Source of the DNA: Pseudomonas sp. GV071
Lineage (GTDB): Bacteria > Pseudomonadota > Gammaproteobacteria > Pseudomonadales > Pseudomonadaceae
DNA: 64,000 nt
Direction of reading: 5' to 3'
Assembly (NCBI RefSeq): GCF_003050835.1
Contig: NZ_QAOJ01000014.1
Span: forward strand, 94,243-158,242
Shown here: piece by piece, positions 42,511-51,308 of the stretch
Layout: the number at the start of each line of letters is the position of its first letter
Numbering within the stretch: position 1 is the first letter of the stretch
Position numbers and translations under genes: made by a program
The notes under the pieces: model-generated
What the model was told of the DNA's origin: nothing
Database searches by the model: none
Seen by the model: only the letters and a program-made list of their open reading frames with translations

Positions 42511-42842
42511 TCCCTGCAAGACGCCGTCGGTCGGGCCGGAAGGCCCGGTCTGGCTGGGCGCGCGGCGGCTCTGGGTGTGAAGTGCCATCACTCAGATCAA
42601 TGGCTCGGCCAGGTGATAGACGCCTCCTTAACCTTAAGTTACAAAGGTGCCTGCCGATATCGGGTATACAGAATGCCGCGCTCGGCAGTCTGTGACTCGC
42701 GTCACGCTTGATTTGCCCGCTGACAGTGTTCGCCAAAGAACAGTGCAGCAAGGGCCGGCAGGGATAAAGCGGCTGACCCCCGCCAGTCTCACCGCTCTAC
42801 CCTGTGACGATCCATAACAATAATGTGAACAGGAGACGTCTT
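42511..42842. other. 332-bp intergenic region upstream of the chemoreceptor gene
   Basis: Contains the sigma-28 promoter at 42634-42660 and the resulting leader of about 175 nt. A short CGGGCC/GGCCCG inverted repeat at 42532-42547 lacks a T run. No other gene was seen. Confidence 0.6.
42634..42660 (+). promoter_or_regulatory. FliA (sigma-28) flagellar-class promoter of the chemoreceptor
   Basis: TTAAGTTA, exactly 11 bp, then GCCGATAT; the consensus is TAAAGTTT-N11-GCCGATAA (6 of 8 and 7 of 8 matches). Chemoreceptor genes are typical FliA targets. Confidence 0.82.
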
Positions 42843-44873
42843 GTGAAGACCGTGCTGTATCCGGCCATCGCGCTGATGAATCGCCTTAGTTTTGGTATGA
42901 AATTCAGCTTAATCAGCGTCTTGTTCTTTCTGCCGATGCTGGTTACCAACTTCTATCTGGTGCAGGACTCCTACCGTGAGTTCGTCGGCACCCGGGCTGA
43001 ACTGCAAAGCCTCGACCTGATGAGCGCGAGCCTCAAGCTGCGCGCCGATCTGGAAAATCTCAATGACATGGTCGAGATCAACGCTGCCGTCGGCCAGTCC
43101 GGCAAGGCAGGGGATCTCGAAGCGCGTATCGGCGCCCTGAGCAAACGTATCGAAGCCGACCTGCTCAAGCTTGAGCCAGTGGTCACCGATGCCGATCAGG
43201 TCGAGCTGTTCACCAGCAAGCGCGACGAACTGCAAAAAGCCCTGAAGGCCGCCGACGCGGAGACCTCGCTGCAGAGCAAGGCGCCGATGATCGAGAAGCT
43301 GTCTGGCAACATGCAGGTGCTGATCAAGATCATCGCCAACCAGGCGGGCCTCAGCCAGGACGGGCAAACCACCGTGCGGCAGATGATCGAGCTGGTCACC
43401 AACGGCACTACCTCGGTCACCGCCGCGTTGAGCACTGGCCGTTCCCTGGGTTCCGCCTCGCTGGCCCAAGGCTTCCTCAACTCTTCGGCCAGCGGCAAGT
43501 TTGATGAGCTGTTGCTGCTGCTGGAAAAACTGCACGCCGAATACGGCCTGACCATCAATGATGCCCTCGACGGCAGCCCTGCCGCGCAACAGGCGCTCAA
43601 AGGCCTGGCCGAAGCCAGCCGCGCCACCCTGAAAGACAGCGGCACGCTGTTCGAAGACCAGGTGGTGATGGCCGACTCCCTGGACGCACCGTGGCAGGAG
43701 TTCTATGACAAGGTCTCTGCCTCGATGGACAAGACCTACCAACTGAACGACGCCGCCCTGGTATTCCTCAAGCAGCAACTGCAGAAGCGTCTGGCTCAGA
43801 AACAAACTCAGATGGTGTTGCTGGTGGCGGCGCTGTTGGTGGTGTTCATCCTCATCGGCTACCTCTACGGCGGCTTCTACGTCTCCACTCGCACTACTCT
43901 GAAAAGCCTCGGTAAGGTCATGGATCAGGTGGCCGCCGGCGATATGACGGTCAGTTTCCACGCGCAAAGCCGCGACGAATTGGGTGAGCTGGGGGAAGTG
44001 TTCAACGGCACCGTGCAGAAGATTCACCACCTGATCGAGCGCGTCGGCCACACGGTCAGCGCGGTAGGGGTGCAGGCGGATCGCGTGGAAGATGTGTCAG
44101 CGCAGAGCAACCAGGCGGTGGCCGGTCAGCGCAGTCAGATCGAACAGGTGGCCACGGCGATGAACCAGATGTCCGCCACTGCCCAGGAAGTAGCGCGTAG
44201 CGCTGCTGCCGCGGTGGACAGCGCGCAGAGCGTCAATCACGAAACCGTCAGCGGCCGCGCCCTGGTGGAGTTGCAGGTGGGCAGCATCCAGCGTCTGGCC
44301 GATGAAATCGACCAGTCGGTGAGCGTGATCAACCAGTTGGCCAGCGACAGCGCGTCGATCAGCCAGGTGCTGGACGTGATCAAAGGCATCGCCGAACAAA
44401 CCAACCTGCTGGCGCTTAACGCCGCTATCGAAGCAGCCCGTGCCGGTGAGCAAGGCCGTGGTTTTGCCGTGGTGGCCGACGAGGTACGCAACCTCGCCAA
44501 GCGCACCCAGCAGTCCACCGAAGAAATCGAAAAGATGATCGCCAAGCTGCAAGGTGGCGTCGGTGCCGCAGTGAAAACCATGCACAGCAGCCACACCATG
44601 GCCGACAACACCGTGAGTGAGTCGGGCAAGGTGCAGATCGCCTTGGAGAATATCCTCGGGGCGGTGGGCATGATCGTCGACCAGAACCAGCAGATCGCCG
44701 CGGCTGCCGAGCAGCAGACGGCGGTGGCGCACGATATCGATCAGAACATTGTCGAGATCAACCTGGCGGGCGAGCGCACGGCCGAAGGCGCTAGCCAGAC
44801 CGAGCAGGCCAGTCGTGAGTTGTCGGGAGAGGTGGCGCACTTGAAGCAGTTGATCAGTGCGTTCCGCGTCTGA
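42843..44873 (+). CDS. Methyl-accepting chemotaxis protein
   Basis: A 676-aa transmembrane receptor. TM1 is at about 15-41 and TM2 at about 324-347, enclosing an unusually large periplasmic sensor of about 280 residues that is mostly helical. A HAMP domain follows (about 348-400), then the signalling domain with the hairpin tip around residue 530 (ALNAAIEAARAGEQGRGFAV). No C-terminal CheR/CheB pentapeptide is seen. The ligand is unknown. The GTG start at 42843 has ribosome site AGGAG with 7-bp spacing, better than the ATG at 42804. A homologue lies between ampE and speC in P. aeruginosa. Confidence 0.93.
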   Translation: MKTVLYPAIALMNRLSFGMKFSLISVLFFLPMLVTNFYLVQDSYREFVGTRAELQSLDLMSASLKLRADLENLNDMVEINAAVGQSGKAGDLEARIGALSKRIEADLLKLEPVVTDADQVELFTSKRDELQKALKAADAETSLQSKAPMIEKLSGNMQVLIKIIANQAGLSQDGQTTVRQMIELVTNGTTSVTAALSTGRSLGSASLAQGFLNSSASGKFDELLLLLEKLHAEYGLTINDALDGSPAAQQALKGLAEASRATLKDSGTLFEDQVVMADSLDAPWQEFYDKVSASMDKTYQLNDAALVFLKQQLQKRLAQKQTQMVLLVAALLVVFILIGYLYGGFYVSTRTTLKSLGKVMDQVAAGDMTVSFHAQSRDELGELGEVFNGTVQKIHHLIERVGHTVSAVGVQADRVEDVSAQSNQAVAGQRSQIEQVATAMNQMSATAQEVARSAAAAVDSAQSVNHETVSGRALVELQVGSIQRLADEIDQSVSVINQLASDSASISQVLDVIKGIAEQTNLLALNAAIEAARAGEQGRGFAVVADEVRNLAKRTQQSTEEIEKMIAKLQGGVGAAVKTMHSSHTMADNTVSESGKVQIALENILGAVGMIVDQNQQIAAAAEQQTAVAHDIDQNIVEINLAGERTAEGASQTEQASRELSGEVAHLKQLISAFRV

Positions 44874-44892
44874 GGTTTTGGGCTAGCGACAG

Positions 44893-44921
44893 GGCCGCCT
44901 TTGGGCGGCTTTGTTGTTTTT
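44893..44921 (+). terminator. Intrinsic terminator of the chemoreceptor gene
   Basis: GCCGCC-TTTG-GGCGGC stem-loop followed by TTTGTTGTTTTT, 20 bp after the stop. Confidence 0.85.
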
Positions 44922-44931
44922 GTGGTTGGGG

Positions 44932-44986
44932 CGGCCCTCTCCCCGGCCCCTCTCCCGTAAACGGGCGAGGGGAGGCAAGCTGAGCG
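44932..44986. repeat. CCCTCTCCCG intergenic repeat, locus 1
   Basis: CCCCTCTCCCGTAAACGGGCGAGGGG-type palindromic core with GCGGCCCTCTCC before it and GGCAAGCTGAGCG after it. The same core and flanks recur at 46115-46221 and, more diverged, at 59390-59511. It overlaps the very end of the tatD gap. Confidence 0.8.
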
Positions 44987-44988
44987 GT

Positions 44989-45765
44989 TCACCAGCCGAA
45001 CAGCGCGCGGGCATTCTCTGAACTTACCCGCGCCAACTCCTGCGCGTCCACCCCGACAATTTCCGCCAGTGCCGCACAAATCTCCGGTAGGTGCTCCGGG
45101 CTATTGCGCTGCTCGGGGTACATGGCGGGCGCCATATCGGGCGAGTCGGTTTCCAGCACCAGCGCGTCCAGCGGCAACTGGGCCAGTACCTTGCGCAAGC
45201 GCAATGCCTGCGGCCAGGTTGCGGCGCCGCCGAGGCCGAGTTTGAAACCCAGCTTGATGTACTCGCGAGCCTCCTCATAGCTGCCGGCAAAGGCATGGAT
45301 GATGCCCGCGCGTTTGAGCTTGAAACGCTTGAGGGTAGCGATCACCTGGGCATGGCTGCGGCGCACATGCAGCAGCACCGGTAACTCGAACTCCACGGCC
45401 AGTTGCAACTGGGCTTCGAACAGCGCCTGTTGGCGTTCGCGATCCAGTTCAGGCAGGTAGTAGTCGAGGCCAAATTCGCCGATGGCACACAGCTTGTGTT
45501 CGCCACTCAGGCGTTGCAGCCAGGTGCGCAGTTCCAGCAGGTGCTCGGGTTGGTGTTGTTCCAGATAGACCGGGTGCAGGCCGAGGGCGGCATACAGACC
45601 GTCGTGTTCCTGGGCCAGGTCCCATACCCGCTGCCAGTTGCGCTGATAGACGCCCAGTACTACCAGGCGCTCAACTCCTTTCGCTCGTGCATTGGCCAGG
45701 AGCTGGCCGCGATCGGCGTCGAAGTCGGGGAAGTCGAGGTGGGTGTGGGTGTCTATGAGGTGCAT
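44989..45765 (-). CDS. tatD: TatD family metal-dependent hydrolase
   Basis: A 258-aa TIM-barrel hydrolase. The HxH motif is at residues 7 and 9 (DTHTHLDF). Other ligands are in IGEFGLDYY, LLHVRRSH, IIHAFAGS and LETDSPDM, the TatD pattern. Family members are 3'-5' DNA exonucleases or other deoxyribonucleases. The start lies only 14 bp from the divergent DUF559 start. Confidence 0.92.
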   Translation of the reverse strand: MHLIDTHTHLDFPDFDADRGQLLANARAKGVERLVVLGVYQRNWQRVWDLAQEHDGLYAALGLHPVYLEQHQPEHLLELRTWLQRLSGEHKLCAIGEFGLDYYLPELDRERQQALFEAQLQLAVEFELPVLLHVRRSHAQVIATLKRFKLKRAGIIHAFAGSYEEAREYIKLGFKLGLGGAATWPQALRLRKVLAQLPLDALVLETDSPDMAPAMYPEQRNSPEHLPEICAALAEIVGVDAQELARVSSENARALFGW

Positions 45766-45779
45766 GGGGGACAGGGTAA

Positions 45780-46178
45780 ATGGATTTGCGCGAGCGTGCC
45801 AAAGGGTTGCGGGGGGAGGCGACGGAGGCGGAGCGGGGGATGTGGTATCGGTTGCGTGATCGGCGCTTTATGGGGCTTAAGTTTAGGCGTCAGGTACCGC
45901 TGGGCCGGTACATCGTCGATTTCTTGTGTAGCGAGATGAAGCTGATCGTCGAATTGGATGGCGGTCAGCATATGGAGCAGGCTGCCTACGACCAATGTCG
46001 GACTCAATGGTTGGAGGGGCAAGGCTATAGGGTGCTGAGGTTTTGGAACGATCAGGTGTTGCTTGAAATGGAGGCCGTGCTGGAGTCGATGCAGACTTGG
46101 TTGGAGCAGCAAGAGCGGCCCTCACCCCCGGCCCCTCTCCCGCAAGCGGGCGAGGGGAGACAAGCTGACCGCGATTAG
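45780..46178 (+). CDS. DUF559 (Vsr-like) endonuclease domain protein with repeat-encoded C-terminus
   Basis: A 132-aa protein. Residues 1-112 form the DUF559 domain: an N-terminal helix (EATEAERGMWYRLRDRR), then FRRQVPLGRYIVDFLC and LIVELDGGQH, the D...E-x-D pattern of PD-(D/E)xK-fold enzymes, and GYRVLRFWNDQVL. The last 20 or so residues (RPSPPAPLPQAGEG...) are read through the CCCTCTCCCG repeat, so the natural end was probably replaced by repeat insertion. Function is unknown. Confidence 0.82.
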   Translation: MDLRERAKGLRGEATEAERGMWYRLRDRRFMGLKFRRQVPLGRYIVDFLCSEMKLIVELDGGQHMEQAAYDQCRTQWLEGQGYRVLRFWNDQVLLEMEAVLESMQTWLEQQERPSPPAPLPQAGEGRQADRD

Positions 46179-46221
46179 AACCCCTCTCCCGTTTACGGGA
46201 GAGGGGCAGGGGTGAGGGTGC
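46115..46221. repeat. CCCTCTCCCG intergenic repeat, locus 2 (two units)
   Basis: Two palindromic units in a row: CCCCTCTCCCGCAAGCGGGCGAGGGG-like (near 46133-46158) and CCCCTCTCCCGTTTACGGGAGAGGGG-like (near 46181-46206). The left part encodes the C-terminus of the DUF559 protein; the rest fills the gap to prfC. Confidence 0.85.
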
Positions 46222-46242
46222 TTTTACGCGATTCTCCGCCGA

Positions 46243-47826
<1,584 letters not shown>

Positions 47827-48322
47827 GCGAGAACCTGGTCGTGGAGCTGGAAATTGGCCGCGAAGTATACAGGATGCCCGTCGCGTTTGGGCGTGGCGAG
47901 CCCAGTGGCGGGGTTGCTGCCCGCAGGTCAGTCCGAAGGAACCCTCAGGGTGATAGTCGGTCTGTCAAAAAAGACTCGGACACTGACCCAGGCACCTACG
48001 CTGCAACCCTTGATTGGCAACGGTTTGTGCAGCATTTCGGACGTTTTGTTTGTTATCCAAAACGAGGCGACAAATAGGTGCAAAACAGCGGCATTTTTTG
48101 ATTGATCTTGCCCCCACATGCTCCTAAAGTTCGCGCCCGAACGTCCATGCTGGAAACGATCCATGCGGCTCAAGTACTGACGACGAGAGATCGAATTCGA
48201 TACTCGGCGACAAGCCTTGGGAAGTAGGCGAACCAAAGTGGGGAAACGGATTAGACGTTCGCGGCTTTGTCACAAAGCCACCCCTAACTACCTTTGTTTG
48301 TTTTGCCCATGGAGTCCCTCGC
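47827..48322. other. 496-bp intergenic region between divergent prfC and speC
   Basis: Holds the promoters of both genes. A -10-like TATACT for prfC lies about 45 bp upstream of its ATG. Nearer speC is the 17-bp dyad listed separately. No open frame, RNA gene or terminator could be supported; its length leaves room for a regulated leader of speC. Confidence 0.5.
48263..48279. promoter_or_regulatory. 17-bp perfect dyad upstream of speC
   Basis: GGCTTTGT-C-ACAAAGCC, 43 bp before the speC ATG. It has a 1-bp centre, which suits a dimeric DNA-binding protein better than a stable RNA hairpin. The regulator is unknown. Confidence 0.45.
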
Positions 48323-49486
48323 ATGTCGATTCAGGTGGAAGACTACTACCCGCGCGCTACCTTCGAAAAAATGAAGGCTTTCGCCGATAAGCAAGAAACC
48401 CCGTTCGTGGTCATCGATACCAACATCATCAGCCAGGCCTACGATGACCTGCGCGCCGGTTTCGAATTCGCCAAGGTGTACTACGCCGTCAAGGCCAACC
48501 CGGCCATCGAGATCATTGAGCTGCTGCGCGACAAAGGCTCGAACTTCGACATCGCTTCGATCTACGAGCTGGACAAGGTGCTGTCCGCCGGTGTCGGCCC
48601 GGAGCGCATGAGCTACGGCAACACCATCAAGAAATCCAAAGACATCCGTTACTTCTACGAGAAGGGCGTGCGCCTCTACGCTACCGACTCGGAAGCCGAC
48701 CTGCGCAACATTGCCAAGGCCGCGCCGGGCTCGAAAGTCTATGTGCGCATTCTCACCGAAGGCTCGACCACCGCTGACTGGCCACTGTCGCGCAAGTTCG
48801 GCTGCCAGACCGACATGGCCATGGACCTGTTGATCCTCGCCCGTGACCTGGGCCTGGTGCCTTACGGCCTGTCGTTCCACGTCGGTTCGCAGCAGCGTGA
48901 TATCTCGGTGTGGGACGCGGCGATTGCCAAGGTCAAAGTGATTTTCGAGCGTCTGAAAGAAGAAGACGGCATCGAACTGAAACTGATCAACATGGGCGGT
49001 GGCTTCCCGGCCAACTACATCACCCGCACCAACAGCCTGGAAACCTACGCCGAAGAGATCATTCGCTTCCTCAAGGAAGACTTCGGTGATGACCTGCCGG
49101 AAATCATTCTGGAGCCAGGCCGCTCGCTGATCGCCAACGCCGGCATTCTGGTCAGCGAAGTGGTGCTGGTGGCGCGTAAGTCGCGTACCGCCGTCGAGCG
49201 TTGGGTGTACGTGGACGTGGGCAAGTTCTCCGGCCTGATCGAAACCATGGACGAGTCGATCAAGTTCCCGATCTGGACCGAGAAGAAAGGCGAGATGGAA
49301 GAGGTGGTGATCGCCGGCCCGACCTGCGACAGCGCCGACATCATGTACGAGAACTACAAGTACGGCCTGCCGCTGAACCTGGCCATCGGTGACCGCCTGT
49401 ACTGGCTGTCCACCGGTGCCTACACCACCAGCTACAGTGCCGTCGAATTCAACGGCTTCCCGCCGCTGAAGGCGTTCTATTTGTAA
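48323..49486 (+). CDS. speC: Ornithine decarboxylase (alanine-racemase-fold type)
   Basis: A 387-aa PLP enzyme of the eukaryotic-like fold type III group, as in P. aeruginosa speC (same length), making putrescine from ornithine. The PLP Lys is Lys57 in YYAVKANP. Other motifs are SFHVGSQQ, INMGGGFP, EPGRSLIA (phosphate binding) and GPTCDSAD with the catalytic Cys335. Preceded by a 496-bp upstream region and followed by a strong terminator, so it is probably transcribed alone. Confidence 0.96.
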   Translation: MSIQVEDYYPRATFEKMKAFADKQETPFVVIDTNIISQAYDDLRAGFEFAKVYYAVKANPAIEIIELLRDKGSNFDIASIYELDKVLSAGVGPERMSYGNTIKKSKDIRYFYEKGVRLYATDSEADLRNIAKAAPGSKVYVRILTEGSTTADWPLSRKFGCQTDMAMDLLILARDLGLVPYGLSFHVGSQQRDISVWDAAIAKVKVIFERLKEEDGIELKLINMGGGFPANYITRTNSLETYAEEIIRFLKEDFGDDLPEIILEPGRSLIANAGILVSEVVLVARKSRTAVERWVYVDVGKFSGLIETMDESIKFPIWTEKKGEMEEVVIAGPTCDSADIMYENYKYGLPLNLAIGDRLYWLSTGAYTTSYSAVEFNGFPPLKAFYL

Positions 49487-49500
49487 CCCTCGCGCTAGAT

Positions 49501-49530
49501 GAAAAGCCCCGCTTCGGCGGGGCTTTTTTG
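49501..49530 (+). terminator. Intrinsic terminator of speC
   Basis: GCCCCGC-TTCG-GCGGGGC hairpin with an A run before and TTTTTTG after, 15 bp past the stop. Confidence 0.93.
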
Positions 49531-49533
49531 TAT

Positions 49534-49652
49534 GCGAGCTCCGGGTCGTCGGTCATGCTGCGTTGCGCTCGCTCGGTAAATGCTCACGTACTTAAGTACG
49601 CTCCGCTTTCCCTCCCGAGCGCGCCTTGCCTGACCTTAGCCCCGGAACTCGC
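49534..49652. repeat. 119-bp imperfect palindrome
   Basis: Symmetric about position 49593: a perfect 14-bp core CGTACTTAAGTACG (49587-49600), matching outer ends GCGAGCTCCGGG (49534-49545) and CCCGGAACTCGC (49641-49652), and imperfectly complementary arms between (GCGCTCG and CGAGCGC among others). It sits between the speC terminator and the convergent methyltransferase gene. Confidence 0.8.
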
Positions 49653-49714
49653 GACCGAGTTGTGGCTTAAAAGATCAACGGCGGCGCGGCTGGATTTTGT
49701 GCGACATTCGGCCT

Positions 49715-50446
49715 TCAGTCGGCCTTGAACTGGCAGGTCAGGTAACGGTTGCTGAAGCCGTAGCGCAGCATCGAGCCGAGGCGGGCGAGCAGGTAGAAGG
49801 GGTGTTGGCGGTAGTACTGCAGCACCGCATTGCCGACGCCTTCGGAGCGGTGTTGCTTCTGGTGGTCGGCCTTTTTGCTGAACAGCCCTTTGAACTGCCA
49901 CCACTGGATCTGCTCGAACTGCGCCACGGCGCGCAAACCCTGGTTGCCGAACAGGCGGGCAAATGAGCGTTTGCTGAAGTCATGCAGGTGGTGCGGGTTG
50001 CCATCCAGGGTCGGGGTGATCGGCACTGAGGCGATCACCTGGCCGCCTTTGGCCAGCAGCTTGCTGTAGTTACTCACCAGGCGGCTGGGGCTGGGCAGGT
50101 GTTCGATGGTTTCCAGGCTGACGATGGTGTCGAAGCCGTGCTCGCTGGCAAAGGTTTCGGCGTTGGCGCAAACGTAGCTGAGGTTGGGCAGTTGGTAGTG
50201 GGCCTGGGCGTAGGCGATGGCGTCGGGGTCGATGTCGACGCCGATCACGCGTTTGTCCGGGTTCTGCTCGGCCAGCAGCGCCGTGCCGTAACCGCAGCCG
50301 CAGGCCATATCCAGTACCCGCGAGCCGCTGAGCAGGCCTGCGGCGAATTCGTAGCGCTGCATGTGAATGGCCAGGGTGGCCTGATCGTCAGGGTTTTGCG
50401 CGTCCAGATCCTTTGGATAAATGCGTTCAATGCTGTGCAACGTCAT
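49715..50446 (-). CDS. Class I SAM-dependent methyltransferase
   Basis: A 243-aa methyltransferase. SAM motif I is VLDMACGCGYGTALL, followed by VIGVDIDPDAIAYA, and the post-motif SLETIEHLPSP. The N-terminal RIYPKDLDAQ segment and C-terminal QYYRQHPFYLLARLG are not diagnostic. The substrate is unknown. It begins 10 bp after the YkgJ-like gene and may be the last gene of the operon that starts at 59273. Confidence 0.85.
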   Translation of the reverse strand: MTLHSIERIYPKDLDAQNPDDQATLAIHMQRYEFAAGLLSGSRVLDMACGCGYGTALLAEQNPDKRVIGVDIDPDAIAYAQAHYQLPNLSYVCANAETFASEHGFDTIVSLETIEHLPSPSRLVSNYSKLLAKGGQVIASVPITPTLDGNPHHLHDFSKRSFARLFGNQGLRAVAQFEQIQWWQFKGLFSKKADHQKQHRSEGVGNAVLQYYRQHPFYLLARLGSMLRYGFSNRYLTCQFKAD

Positions 50447-50456
50447 GCCTAGTCCC

Positions 50457-50774
50457 TTAGCGATAAATGGTGGTCAGCTGCTCGCGCTCTTCCAGGCACT
50501 CCGGGGAGCCTTCTTCAAAAATCCGGCACACCCAGGGGCGGTTTTCGTAGATGGTGCAGCGCATGGTGTCGCGGTCCAGGGCGATGCACCAGCCATCGTC
50601 CAGGCGCGCCATCACCTCTCCACCCCATTCATCGGTGTCGATATAACGCTCGGGCACCCCGGTGTCGGTGAGCAGCAGCACTTCCAACTGGCAGCAGCAG
50701 GCCGCGCAGTTGGAGCAGGACACCGCTGGGGTAGGCTCAAGGGTGACGAGGGGAATGGGGGGGAGGGTGCTCAT
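50457..50774 (-). CDS. YkgJ family cysteine cluster protein
   Basis: A 105-aa protein with the Cys-cluster pattern SCSNCAACCCQLEV near residue 20-33 and later Cys in MRCTIYENRPWVCRIFE, expected to bind zinc or an Fe-S cluster. The RP..CR motif is typical of the YkgJ/CxxCxxCC family. Function is unknown. It follows the DUF2878 gene by 12 bp. Confidence 0.87.
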   Translation of the reverse strand: MSTLPPIPLVTLEPTPAVSCSNCAACCCQLEVLLLTDTGVPERYIDTDEWGGEVMARLDDGWCIALDRDTMRCTIYENRPWVCRIFEEGSPECLEEREQLTTIYR

Positions 50775-50786
50775 GGGGGCGACAGT

Positions 50787-51308
50787 CTACAGACTGCGCT
50801 GGCTGCTTGGCTGCAATTCGACCGGCTGCAGGCGCCGCGCCAACTGATGGAGTAGCGGAAATAGCACCGCCCACAACGCCGCCAACGCCAACAGACTGGG
50901 CCACAGGCCAAAGGGCAAACCGACGCCGGCCAGGCGTGCACCCGCGTAGTAGGACAGCGGCGCGCTGATGGCGCCGAGCAGGCTCGCCAGCCACCAGGGC
51001 CGTGCGGTCCAGGCCAGGCAGTGGCGCAGGGTGGTCGCCAGCAGGGGCCACATCAGCACCAGCCAGAGCGGAATCAGCCAGCGCGGTGCGGCGAACTCGA
51101 ACAGCCCGGCGTGCATCAACAGGCTGTCGATGGCGGTGCCAAGCACGGTGATCGCCACCAGCAGCTTCAGTTCGCCGCGGCCGAGCCAGAGCAGATGCAG
51201 ACCGATCACCAGCGCCGGTACCAGTAACAGCGCCGGGTAGCGCGGGCTGAAAATGCTGGCGAACCAGGCCAGTTGGAACAGCCCGGCGTTCGCCAGGTTG
51301 TTAAGCAT
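50787..51308 (-). CDS. DUF2878 family membrane protein
   Basis: A 173-aa integral membrane protein with about five or six hydrophobic segments. Conserved family parts include the start LANAGLFQLAWFASIF and GTAIDSLLMHAGLF. The start at 51308 is chosen because the ATG overlaps the cfa stop by 8 bp; an in-frame start at 51374 lies inside cfa. Function is unknown; genes of this family often accompany cfa, DUF1365 and FAD-oxidoreductase genes. Confidence 0.85.
   Translation of the reverse strand: MLNNLANAGLFQLAWFASIFSPRYPALLLVPALVIGLHLLWLGRGELKLLVAITVLGTAIDSLLMHAGLFEFAAPRWLIPLWLVLMWPLLATTLRHCLAWTARPWWLASLLGAISAPLSYYAGARLAGVGLPFGLWPSLLALAALWAVLFPLLHQLARRLQPVELQPSSQRSL

Noticed and set aside
42532..42547. 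CGGGCC/GGCCCG inverted repeat after ampE, considered as a terminator
   Set aside because: The stem is only 6 bp and no T run follows on either strand.
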